Shown: positions 26,545 through 35,245 of the stretch, piece by piece
How the letters are laid out: every line of letters starts with the position of its first letter
Position numbering within the stretch: position 1 is the first letter of the stretch
Assembly: GCA_003523055.1 (NCBI GenBank)
Contig: DPHC01000008.1
Span: 3,249 to 67,248 of the forward strand
Reading direction: 5' to 3'
Length of the DNA: 64,000 nt
From: Dehalococcoidia bacterium
Lineage (GTDB): Bacteria; Chloroflexota; Dehalococcoidia; Lucifugimonadales; UBA3495
Program-made: the position numbers and the translations under genes
The notes under the pieces: model-generated
Told to the model about the DNA's origin: nothing
What the model saw: the letters and a program-made list of their open reading frames with translations, nothing else
The model's database searches: none

Positions 26545-27458
26545 CTATCAATATTTTTAACAATGAGCCTGACGAATATTCATCTAAGGCAGTAGAAATA
26601 CTAAAAACCGTTGGTGATTATTATGAGTCAGTTAGTAACATACCAATACATATTTTAATCACTAGACTAAAACACAAAATCGATAAAAAATTTCTGGCGC
26701 AGTATCCTCATTTACAATACATACTTACCGCAACCACCGGATTGGACCATATAGATTTAGATGAATGCTCATCTCGGGATATTCACGTCATCTCACTCAA
26801 CGGTGAATATGATTTTTTATCAAGTATAGTTGCTACATCTGAACACACCATAGCTTTAATGTTATCTCTTCTACGTAATATTCCAAGGGCTATTTTAGAT
26901 GTTCAAAATTCGCATTGGAGCCGAATGCAATTCAAAGGACATGAACTAAAAAATAAAACCATTTGCATATTAGGTATGGGCAGATTAGGAACCCAAGTCG
27001 CAAAAATGGCATCGGCATTTCAAATGAATATCCAAGGATTTGACTACAAACAAGTTTCAACCTTCAATGTAACTAAAGATCTAACTAAAGCTTTAACAGG
27101 TTCAGATATATTGTCAATTCATTTGCCTTATAACTCATCAACAAAAAAACTAGTAGGTCTGCCAGAAATATTATGCCTGAAACCAAACTCATACATAATA
27201 AATACTTCTCGAGGTCAAATCCTTGACGAAAAAGCAGTGATCGAAAGCTTAGAAAAAAAACACTTGGCCGGCGTTGCTGTTGATGTATTAGAAAATGAAT
27301 ACAACTTAAAAAATAACGCTCTTTGGAATTACGCAAACACTCACAGTAATGTCATTATAACGCCCCATATATCTGGGTGTACCTATGAATCAATGGAAGC
27401 GACTGAAATATTCATAGCAAACAAATTCAAAGCTTTAATCAATTTAAAAACAAACTAA
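26541..27458 (+). CDS. D-2-hydroxyacid dehydrogenase, NAD-dependent
   Basis: 305 residues. It has the cofactor-binding motif LGMGRLGTQ (~144-152), the substrate Arg in NTSRGQI (~226), and a His late in the chain in TPHISG. Catalytic Glu is in LENEYN. It is coupled by ATGA overlap to the second neuA. A second enzyme of this family is at the left edge. Its product may be a hydroxy acid such as lactate or glycerate used as an acyl substituent, but this is inference. Length is a little shorter than the usual 310-330. Confidence 0.82.
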   Translation: MTINIFNNEPDEYSSKAVEILKTVGDYYESVSNIPIHILITRLKHKIDKKFLAQYPHLQYILTATTGLDHIDLDECSSRDIHVISLNGEYDFLSSIVATSEHTIALMLSLLRNIPRAILDVQNSHWSRMQFKGHELKNKTICILGMGRLGTQVAKMASAFQMNIQGFDYKQVSTFNVTKDLTKALTGSDILSIHLPYNSSTKKLVGLPEILCLKPNSYIINTSRGQILDEKAVIESLEKKHLAGVAVDVLENEYNLKNNALWNYANTHSNVIITPHISGCTYESMEATEIFIANKFKALINLKTN

Positions 27459-27486
27459 TGTTAATGGAGGAGCGTGCACCACACTC

Positions 27487-29025
27487 ATGAATGGATTATT
27501 CATCTCACAATCAGGCAGTTTAGAAATGTTTTATGGGTTGTCACAAGCAATGAATGACAGCTTGCATCTCAATAAAATGGGATTGTTAGTCTCGCATAGG
27601 AGAAATTTTAGTGATTTTCAAAAAGCTAATCCAGATAATTTATTAAAAAAATACACATTATTCAAAGAATGGGAAGTGACCAATAATTTCAAATCAGAAA
27701 CTCTAGACTACAATTTGCTCAATGATTACGAAAAACAACTCGGAGTCAGCACGTTATGGGAAGCCTTAATAGCAGATCGGCGATTAACATTGGGGAGAAA
27801 AACAAGCTATTTTCAAGATTACAATCCAAGATATTCTCATGAAGACTTACTAAAAATATTACAAACAGGCCTACAACATACCGAACAATTATTTGACGCC
27901 ATTAAGCCGGATTTTGTAGTTTCATTCATATGTGTCACAATGCTGGAGTATTTATGCTATCTCTTTGCACAATCTCGCAATATACCATTTCTAAACATAC
28001 GAACTGCACGTCTTGAAAATTACATGGTTTATGGTAATAACGTAACTGATCCAAGTGAAAGGATAGTGAACAAATACCATGACTTGTCTAGGAACAGCAT
28101 ATCTCCACAATTATTGGAACAATCTACAGATATCTATAAGAAAATCAAATCAGGATCTGGTAAATATGAGGGATTAACAATCCAAAATCCCAATGTTTAC
28201 AAAAAATGGACATTCTTTTTAAAAAATTTTAACATTGTAAAAATTGTCAAAATTATGGTCACTGAATATCAAATCAAATTTGGTAAATACAAAGACAATC
28301 ACGATCCTGGAATAATAATACCTACCATTTTTGAGAGAATTTATAAACCTCTACTAAAAAAATCTATTAACCTCAAACTTAAAAAACAATACGTTCCAAC
28401 ATCAGATTTAAATAAATACACTTACGCTTTTTTCCCACTTCATTTGGAACCTGAAAGGGTATTGTTGATTTCGGCCCGATATTACTTGAATCAAATTGAA
28501 GTAGTAAGAAACATAGCCCAAAGCCTGCCTGCAGGGATGACATTAATTGTAAAAGATCACCCTAAAGGATTTGGAAGAAGACCTTACAGTTTTTACGATA
28601 AGCTTTTAAAAATACCCAATGTTAAGTTAATCCGGCCAGACGTCAATTCTGAGGTGATTATAGAAAATGCCAAATTGATAACAACGATAGCGGGAACAGT
28701 AGGATGGGAAGCCATCATCAAAGAAAAGCCTGTAATCATATTCGGACCAACTATATATGATTTTTTACCATCAAGCATGGTAAGAAAAATAACAGACATA
28801 AACAAAACTAGCCAAATCATACAAGAATTGTTAGAAACATATAAATTTAATGAAGCATCTATCATTCAAATGATAGCATCTAGTGTGTCAGAGTCTATCC
28901 CAATTAATTTTTACTCGACGCTATTATCCAGAAAAAATGTAGTCAATATTGATTCAATTCAAGACGATTGGGATCAAGAAATTCGCAGACTTGCCAAATA
29001 CACAATAAAATCTTTACAAGTTTGA
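27487..29025 (+). CDS. Putative capsule/surface polysaccharide biosynthesis protein
   Basis: 512-residue protein. LVSHRRNFSDF near the N-terminus and, in the last third, LIVKDHPKGFGRRPYSFYDKL followed by TIAGTVGWEAIIKEKPVIIFG. The HP-then-G-T-x-GWEAI pattern is characteristic of capsule synthesis (Kps-type/CDP-glycerol-like) GT-B transferases, where the second motif holds the donor phosphate. It begins at ATG 27487 with GGAGGAG some 20 bases upstream. Its stop overlaps the next start. Donor unknown; nonulosonic acids are plausible donors given the neighbouring NeuA. Confidence 0.6.
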   Translation: MNGLFISQSGSLEMFYGLSQAMNDSLHLNKMGLLVSHRRNFSDFQKANPDNLLKKYTLFKEWEVTNNFKSETLDYNLLNDYEKQLGVSTLWEALIADRRLTLGRKTSYFQDYNPRYSHEDLLKILQTGLQHTEQLFDAIKPDFVVSFICVTMLEYLCYLFAQSRNIPFLNIRTARLENYMVYGNNVTDPSERIVNKYHDLSRNSISPQLLEQSTDIYKKIKSGSGKYEGLTIQNPNVYKKWTFFLKNFNIVKIVKIMVTEYQIKFGKYKDNHDPGIIIPTIFERIYKPLLKKSINLKLKKQYVPTSDLNKYTYAFFPLHLEPERVLLISARYYLNQIEVVRNIAQSLPAGMTLIVKDHPKGFGRRPYSFYDKLLKIPNVKLIRPDVNSEVIIENAKLITTIAGTVGWEAIIKEKPVIIFGPTIYDFLPSSMVRKITDINKTSQIIQELLETYKFNEASIIQMIASSVSESIPINFYSTLLSRKNVVNIDSIQDDWDQEIRRLAKYTIKSLQV

Positions 29026-30263
29026 TAAATAACTTCACAAATACAGATTTATTGATATTGTCCGACTTCTCAGGCGGCTCTATAAGAGATCCTAAATTCC
29101 TTGCGCAAGACTTAATTTGCAAATTGAAATTAGAGCCTTTAGTAACTGCAGATAATGAAACACATGATTACAATCTACACTTCAATTTTGGAATACAAAA
29201 CAACTCAAAACAACTGAAAACAATAAATATCATAATTGATTTAGAAGAGCAGCATCTAAATCTGAAACCCAAGACAATTTACACTTCTCCTTCGCCCACA
29301 CATCAGTACTGTGAATCAAAAACTAATGTGTTACCAAATGAACTAGGCTATCAGTTTGAAATCAAAATCGATCCTGAAAGCTGCCTATATATATCAAACA
29401 CACTATGGAACCCGATCGATGCTATTAACAAAACATTTGAATCACTATGCCAGCAAGAGCCTCTACACGTTATCGACTATGGAACATCTTGCAATGGAAA
29501 TAAATTATCAGCCTATAAAACATTTCAAGACCGTGATTTAAATAAACCATTAATTTTAATCACGTCTGGATTTCATCCTACTGAAGGAGATACTACTGCA
29601 ACCGAGGCAATAGCCAAGTGGTTATTGACCACTGGTAAAGACAATACTAAAAATGTTGATTTTGTGATAATACCTGTAGTAAATCCTGATGGATTTACCT
29701 CAGGATATAATGGATGTAATACTTCCGGAATAAATCTCTTTTGGGATTTTCAAAATTACAATCTTAAATCATGCCCAGAAGCCTATTATTTATGGGAGTT
29801 TATAAAACAATTTCCTCCCAATATTTATCTAGATTTTCATGCTTACTCTATTCAAGGCAAACAAAAAAAGATTGGCCCTTACTTCAAGCCTGAGATATTT
29901 TATTTTGGGAAACTCACTAAAGAGTATGCATCTAAAATGCTGAAATCATTAGAATCACTACCTGGTAATAAATCTCAAAAATTATATGCCCCTTCAACAC
30001 TTGCTTATAAAATTACAAAAACATTCAACACAATAACATTTGCAAAATACCATTTGCATCAGGACCTGGGAATCCATGGGTTACAACAATTAGCGATTAA
30101 CGTCGTACAAAACATAGTTCATACCCTTAATCACTGTGACTTGCACGACCAAATATTAAGACCTTATGGGAGCCGCCATAAACCGTATAAAGACATTTTA
30201 AGCCAAATGTTATACACATGTAGATATTCCTTGCCAAAACAACTGAAGAAGCAATTTAAATAA
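29022..30263 (+). CDS. M14-family (zinc carboxypeptidase-like) metallopeptidase or amidohydrolase
   Basis: About 413 residues. GFHPTEGD supplies the HxxE zinc ligands of the M14 fold, NPDGFTSGYN the substrate-binding segment, and YLDFHAY the third zinc ligand. The start is taken at TTG 29022, overlapping the previous TGA; a TTG at 28968 would extend into the upstream gene. No signal peptide is seen, so it probably acts in the cytoplasm. In a glycan locus an M14 protein could remove an amide-linked group from a sugar intermediate, in the manner of aspartoacylase-type deacylases. This is inferred from context. Confidence 0.7.
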   Translation: MINNFTNTDLLILSDFSGGSIRDPKFLAQDLICKLKLEPLVTADNETHDYNLHFNFGIQNNSKQLKTINIIIDLEEQHLNLKPKTIYTSPSPTHQYCESKTNVLPNELGYQFEIKIDPESCLYISNTLWNPIDAINKTFESLCQQEPLHVIDYGTSCNGNKLSAYKTFQDRDLNKPLILITSGFHPTEGDTTATEAIAKWLLTTGKDNTKNVDFVIIPVVNPDGFTSGYNGCNTSGINLFWDFQNYNLKSCPEAYYLWEFIKQFPPNIYLDFHAYSIQGKQKKIGPYFKPEIFYFGKLTKEYASKMLKSLESLPGNKSQKLYAPSTLAYKITKTFNTITFAKYHLHQDLGIHGLQQLAINVVQNIVHTLNHCDLHDQILRPYGSRHKPYKDILSQMLYTCRYSLPKQLKKQFK

Positions 30264-30273
30264 ATTGATAAAA

Positions 30274-31404
30274 ATGAACATAGTATTTTGGTCAGATTCT
30301 TATGTACCTTCTATTGCAGCTAATAGCATTCAAGTATTAAAAATGTGTAATGCTTTAACTAATTCTGGCCATGAAGTATGCCTTTATGCTAAAAAGCCTC
30401 ATGGAACTCCGAATAATCTTAAAGACATTAACAATATATACGGCATTGACTCAATATTTGACATCAAAATTTTGAAAAGTAACCCCGATATTAAACATTT
30501 AGATTATGATTTTAAAATTTGTTGGAAAATAATGAAAGGAAAGCCTGATTTAATTTATACTCGCAATATACGATCAGCAATTATATCATCCATTTTAAGC
30601 ATTCCAACAATATTAGAACTTCATTACCTCCCCGTAACCATTTTTAGTAAATTAGCACTGAAACTCTTACATAAGTCACCTCATTGTAAAAACATTGTAG
30701 TAATATCAAATAAATTAAAGAATGTCATATTACAAAAATACCCATATATAAATGAGTCTGAAATTCAAGTTGCTCATGACGCGGTTGATCTAGATAGATT
30801 CAACTTTAATCATAATGCAAATAAAATTACCAAGGAAGTATTGGAGCTGAATCCTGACAATAAGACAGCAGTTTATGTAGGACACCTTTATCCTGGTAGA
30901 GGCATTAAAATGATATTAAAATTAGCAAAATCATTATCAAATATAAATTTTTTAATCATTGGAGGACATTTTAATGATATTAAAACTTACCAAGATTACG
31001 CATATAAAAATCATATAAACAATATAAAATTTGTAGGTTTCGTTCCAAACAGCCAATTGCCACATTATTATGCTTTAGCAGACGTATTGTTGATGCCTTA
31101 TCAAAAAAAAGTCGAGGTGTCGGGCGGTGGAGACACCTCTGAATGGATGAGTCCTATGAAGACTTATGAATACATGGCAACAGGTAAGCCTATAATTTCA
31201 AGTGACCTTCCAGCATTGAGAGAGGTTTTAAATGAATCTAATGCTATCTTAGTTGAACCTGACAATGTAGAAGATTGGAAATACCATATAGAAAATACAC
31301 TGACAAATACAATTTTAGCAACTAAAATAAGCTTCAATGCTCGGATGTGTGCCGAATCTAATACTTGGGATGATCGAGTTTCAAAAATTCTAGGACATCT
31401 ATAA
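30274..31404 (+). CDS. Family 4 glycosyltransferase
   Basis: 376 residues, GT-B fold. The C-terminal domain has AVYVGHLYPGRGIKMI, then MSPMKTYEYMATGKPIIS, which is the GT4 EX7E-type donor site. The ATG at 30274 is preferred over the TTG at 30265. It is the first of a run of glycan genes leading into the CDP-sugar set. Donor sugar unknown. Confidence 0.87.
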   Translation: MNIVFWSDSYVPSIAANSIQVLKMCNALTNSGHEVCLYAKKPHGTPNNLKDINNIYGIDSIFDIKILKSNPDIKHLDYDFKICWKIMKGKPDLIYTRNIRSAIISSILSIPTILELHYLPVTIFSKLALKLLHKSPHCKNIVVISNKLKNVILQKYPYINESEIQVAHDAVDLDRFNFNHNANKITKEVLELNPDNKTAVYVGHLYPGRGIKMILKLAKSLSNINFLIIGGHFNDIKTYQDYAYKNHINNIKFVGFVPNSQLPHYYALADVLLMPYQKKVEVSGGGDTSEWMSPMKTYEYMATGKPIISSDLPALREVLNESNAILVEPDNVEDWKYHIENTLTNTILATKISFNARMCAESNTWDDRVSKILGHL

Positions 31405-31408
31405 ACTA

Positions 31409-32200
31409 ATGACGAAAATTGCCAAAGGGCTCAAAACAATAATTTTATCCGGAGGACTGGGTACCCGTCTATCGGAAGAAACTGATGTGAAACCCAAGCC
31501 TATGGTAGAAATCGGAGGCTACCCTATAATATGGCACATTATGAATATATATAGCACATATGGCCATAATGAATTCTATGTCGCTTTAGGTTACAAAGGA
31601 GAACAAATAAAACGATATTTTATGGAATATAACCTACTTCAAAATGACCTGAATGTTAATTTACAAACTGGCACTACTACTGCAACTGGTAATGCAAAAC
31701 ATCAGAATTGGGACATAAATTTGATGAATACAGGCCAAGACACCCAAACTGGTGGAAGAATTCTTAAGCTTCAAGATTACATTTCTTCAGGGACTTTTAT
31801 GGCCACCTATGGGGATGGTGTCTCTGATATAAATATTCAAAACCTTATCCAATTTCATAAATCCCATGGCAAATTAGCGACTATCACCGCAGTAAGACCA
31901 CCTTCTCGATTTGGTACATTACAATTTGAAGATGATAAAGTTATATCTTTTGCAGAAAAACCTCAAATAGATGAAGGGTGGATCAATGGAGGATTTTTTG
32001 TATTGGAACCACAAGTCTTAGATTATATTGATAACGACAGCACTATTTTTGAAAGAGATCCTTTAGAAAAACTAGCGCAAGATGGTCAATTAATGGCATA
32101 CAAACATCAAGGGTTCTGGCAACCAATGGATACACTCCGAGAACTTCGTCTTTTAAGAAACATGTGGGATACCAATCAGGCTCCATGGAAAACATGGTAG
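31409..32200 (+). CDS. rfbF: Glucose-1-phosphate cytidylyltransferase
   Basis: Makes CDP-glucose from glucose-1-phosphate and CTP, the first step toward CDP-3,6-dideoxyhexoses. TIILSGGLGTRLSEET near residue 10 with KPKPMVEIGG is the RfbF nucleotide-binding signature, and TYGDGVSDI carries the metal-binding Asp. 263 aa is the normal length. It is followed without a gap by RfbG-like and RfbH-like genes, which fixes the pathway. The stop overlaps the next gene's 5' end. Confidence 0.92.
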   Translation: MTKIAKGLKTIILSGGLGTRLSEETDVKPKPMVEIGGYPIIWHIMNIYSTYGHNEFYVALGYKGEQIKRYFMEYNLLQNDLNVNLQTGTTTATGNAKHQNWDINLMNTGQDTQTGGRILKLQDYISSGTFMATYGDGVSDINIQNLIQFHKSHGKLATITAVRPPSRFGTLQFEDDKVISFAEKPQIDEGWINGGFFVLEPQVLDYIDNDSTIFERDPLEKLAQDGQLMAYKHQGFWQPMDTLRELRLLRNMWDTNQAPWKTW

Positions 32201-33192
32201 CATCAAAAATACAAAACTTACAAAATACTAACGTTCTTGTAACAGGCGGTACTGGAATCATCGGATCTTGGCTAGTGGAAGAATTACTCTCTCATAATAT
32301 TAATTCAAATTTAATAATATGGGGAGAGATAGAAAATCCTAAGTTCACTACCTCATCAATGTTAACCAAAACAAATAACCTATATGGATCACTTACCGAC
32401 TTCGAATTCATTAAATCCTGTATTATAAATAACGAAATAGATGTAGTGTTCCATCTTGGTGCGCAAGCAATAGTAGAAACTGCTTACGACGATCCATTAA
32501 CAACTTATGAATCTAATATAAGAGGAACTTATAATTTGCTTGAGGCCTGCAGGATTTCTACAAACCCTGTGAAAGCTGTAATAGTTGCTTCTAGCGACAA
32601 AGCGTATGGAACTCATGAAAAATTGCCATATACTGAAAATACCAACCTCCAAGGAGTATTTCCATACGAAGTCTCAAAATCCTGCACAGATTTAATAGCA
32701 CAATCTTATGCCGTGACATATAACTTACCCGTAGGCATAGCTAGATGTGGAAATGTGTACGGAGGTGGAGATATGAACTGGAATCGTATTGTTCCAAGCA
32801 CAATAGCTGATCTATTCAATAATAAAGCTCCTATAATCCGGAGTGATGGTAGTAACTTAAGAGATTATATATATGTTAAAGATATTGTAGACGCATATAT
32901 AACTTTAGCTGAAACAGTCCTGGCTGGCTCTGAATACGGTCAAGCTTTCAATTTTGGCAATAATCAGCCTTTGAGTGTAATTGATATTGTAAAAACAATA
33001 TCGAACCTAATGAACAAAGAGGAACTTAGCCCTCAAATTCTTAATTCCGCCCATGGAGAAATCCATTCCCAATACCTTGACTGCACTAAAGCGAAACAAA
33101 TATTAAACTGGCAACCTTCTTATTCATTAAAGAACGGTATGTCAGAAACTATAAATTGGTACAACGAGTTTTTAAGTAATTATCATGAGTGA
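32194..33192 (+). CDS. rfbG: CDP-glucose 4,6-dehydratase-like SDR
   Basis: Rossmann SDR enzyme with VLVTGGTGIIGSWL near the N-terminus, IVASSDKAYGTHE, and the catalytic YEVSK (Tyr/Lys). GNVYGGGDMNWNRIVP is the segment typical of CDP-glucose 4,6-dehydratase rather than the dTDP enzyme. It turns CDP-glucose into CDP-4-keto-6-deoxyglucose. About 332 aa; ATG options at 32164 and 32185 also exist, and 32194 is chosen because it overlaps the rfbF stop by only 7 bases. It is coupled to RfbH downstream. Confidence 0.87.
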   Translation: MVASKIQNLQNTNVLVTGGTGIIGSWLVEELLSHNINSNLIIWGEIENPKFTTSSMLTKTNNLYGSLTDFEFIKSCIINNEIDVVFHLGAQAIVETAYDDPLTTYESNIRGTYNLLEACRISTNPVKAVIVASSDKAYGTHEKLPYTENTNLQGVFPYEVSKSCTDLIAQSYAVTYNLPVGIARCGNVYGGGDMNWNRIVPSTIADLFNNKAPIIRSDGSNLRDYIYVKDIVDAYITLAETVLAGSEYGQAFNFGNNQPLSVIDIVKTISNLMNKEELSPQILNSAHGEIHSQYLDCTKAKQILNWQPSYSLKNGMSETINWYNEFLSNYHE

Positions 33193-34507
33193 TAACAAAA
33201 AAATAGAATCACTCCGCACTCAGATAATGAAATTATCTGAGGAGTATTACCGAGAGAAATATCCTGACAAAACTTTCTCTCCCGGTGATGATTACATCCC
33301 AGTCTCTGGAAAAGTTATAGATTCTTCAGAGTTAATCAATAGCATAGATGCTGCCCTAGATATGTGGTTCACATCTGGTAGGCACGCTAACCAATTTGAA
33401 AGAAACCTCGCTAAATATTTCAATGTAAGGCATGCCATTTTATGCAATTCTGGTTCATCAGCAAATTTATTAGCTATAAGTAGCCTCACCTCACCTAAAT
33501 TAGAAGATCGTCAACTCAAACCAGGAGATGAGATAATTACCGTAGCCGCTGGATTCCCTACAACGGTGAACCCAATTATACAAAATGGATTAATCCCAGT
33601 ATTTATAGACATAGAGCTTGGTACATACAACACGACTATTCAAAAAATTGAAGAAGCCTTCGGTCCAAAAACCAAAGGAGTGTTTATAGCCCATACTCTC
33701 GGAAACCCTTACGACGCTAAATCTGTAAAAGAGTTTGCTAACCACCATAATTTATGGTTTATTGAGGACAATTGTGACGCCGTAGGATCCACACTTAATA
33801 ATCAACTGACAGGAACATTCGGAGACCTCTCAACCATCAGTATGTACCCGGCACACCACATTACGACAGGTGAAGGTGGTTGTGTCACCACCAATAGCCC
33901 TAATTTAAAAGTCTTAGTAGAATCCTTTCGTGAATGGGGAAGAGATTGTTGGTGTGAACCGGGTAAAGATAATACTTGCGGGAAAAGATTCGAATGGCAA
34001 TTCCAAGACCTACCATTCGGTTATGATCATAAGTACATATACTCTCATATTGGATACAATTTAAAAATGACGGATTTTCAAGCGGCTATAGGCAATGCTC
34101 AACTAGATAAATTACCAAATTTCATTGAAATCCGAAGGAATAATTTCCACTATTTAGATTCTCTTCTTAATCCTTTATCCGATTTCTTATTACTGCCAAA
34201 GGCAACTGAAAACACCAATCCTTCTTGGTTCGGATATCCGATTACATTGAAATCCTCTTGCCATTTTAGTAGAAGAGATATAACTACATATCTGGAAAAT
34301 AATAAAATCGGTACTCGGCTACTTTTCGCTGGTAATTTACTAAGACAACCAGCCTACAAACATATTAATCACCGTATAGTTGGTGACCTAACTAACACAG
34401 ATATCGTAGCTGAAAATACTTTTTGGATTGGAATCTATCCTGGGATCACCAAAGACATGTTAAATTACATGGCAACCACCATATCTAAATTCGTACAAGG
34501 TCATTAG
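33185..34507 (+). CDS. rfbH: CDP-4-keto-6-deoxy-D-glucose-3-dehydrase (E1 type)
   Basis: DegT/DnrJ/EryC1/StrS-fold enzyme of 440 residues. At the position where the aminotransferases have a PLP-binding Lys, it has HHITTGEGG (His ~224-225). Replacement of Lys by His is the hallmark of the PMP-dependent dehydrase E1/RfbH. Cysteines in RDCWCEPGKDNTCGK (~255-267) fit its [2Fe-2S] cluster. E1 removes the C3 hydroxyl on the way to abequose, paratose, tyvelose or ascarylose. The electron-donating reductase (E3/AscD) is not seen in the window. Confidence 0.9.
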   Translation: MSDNKKIESLRTQIMKLSEEYYREKYPDKTFSPGDDYIPVSGKVIDSSELINSIDAALDMWFTSGRHANQFERNLAKYFNVRHAILCNSGSSANLLAISSLTSPKLEDRQLKPGDEIITVAAGFPTTVNPIIQNGLIPVFIDIELGTYNTTIQKIEEAFGPKTKGVFIAHTLGNPYDAKSVKEFANHHNLWFIEDNCDAVGSTLNNQLTGTFGDLSTISMYPAHHITTGEGGCVTTNSPNLKVLVESFREWGRDCWCEPGKDNTCGKRFEWQFQDLPFGYDHKYIYSHIGYNLKMTDFQAAIGNAQLDKLPNFIEIRRNNFHYLDSLLNPLSDFLLLPKATENTNPSWFGYPITLKSSCHFSRRDITTYLENNKIGTRLLFAGNLLRQPAYKHINHRIVGDLTNTDIVAENTFWIGIYPGITKDMLNYMATTISKFVQGH

Positions 34508-34525
34508 TAGTCAATTTCTAGAATC

Positions 34526-35245
34526 ATGTTATTAACTGTAATTTTATGCGTATATAACGAAAAAAACCGGATTGAGCGAGCTTATCACCAGCTCCACTCT
34601 CAGTTAACCGAATCAAAGCTTCAATATGAAGTGATAATTATAGACAATGGCTCCTCAGATGGAACTCGTGGTTGGCTAAAAACTGTTTCAGAACCCCATA
34701 CTACCGTCATTTTCAACGAAAGTAATTTGGGTAAAGGAGGATCTATAAAGTTAGGCATAAGACTATCCAAAGGAGATTATATACTTATCCATGATCCTGA
34801 TTTGGAATACGACGCTAAAGACATCTTACCACTTATGAATCTCGCACTAACCAGTAAAGCTGATTTGGCTCTCGGAAGTAGAGTTTTAGGCGGTACGAAT
34901 ATCTCATATAAATATCTACAGAACTATATAGGAGTAGCTGTACTCGCTAAAATCATAAATGTGCTATATATGAGTAACATTACTGATCCAGCTACGGCTA
35001 TGAAATTAATGAAAGCTTCATTCATAAAAAACATCTGTCTCAAAAATTCTGGATTCAATCTAGATTTTGAAATAGTGGTCAAAACCTTAAGGCTCGCTGG
35101 TACTGTAGTAGAAAGTAGAATATCCTATTACCCACGAACCAAAGCCGAAGGTAAAAAGCTCAACGCTTGGAAAGATGGATTCGCTTCATTAATGACCATT
35201 ATTATCAATAGATTTCAAACCAAAGAAAAGATGAGATCAATATAA
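34526..35245 (+). CDS. Family 2 glycosyltransferase, dolichyl/polyprenyl-phosphate sugar transferase-like
   Basis: 239 residues beginning LLTVILCVYNEKNRIERA. EVIIIDNGSSDGT provides the nucleotide-binding DxS region. NLGKGGSIKLGI, then DYILIHDPDLEYD (metal-binding DxD-like) are in DPM1-type spacing. It ends with basic residues and no transmembrane tail. Such enzymes load a polyprenyl-phosphate with a sugar that a GT-C transferase then uses; a GT39-like gene follows immediately, supporting this pairing. The last base of its stop is also the probable first region of that gene. Confidence 0.85.
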   Translation: MLLTVILCVYNEKNRIERAYHQLHSQLTESKLQYEVIIIDNGSSDGTRGWLKTVSEPHTTVIFNESNLGKGGSIKLGIRLSKGDYILIHDPDLEYDAKDILPLMNLALTSKADLALGSRVLGGTNISYKYLQNYIGVAVLAKIINVLYMSNITDPATAMKLMKASFIKNICLKNSGFNLDFEIVVKTLRLAGTVVESRISYYPRTKAEGKKLNAWKDGFASLMTIIINRFQTKEKMRSI

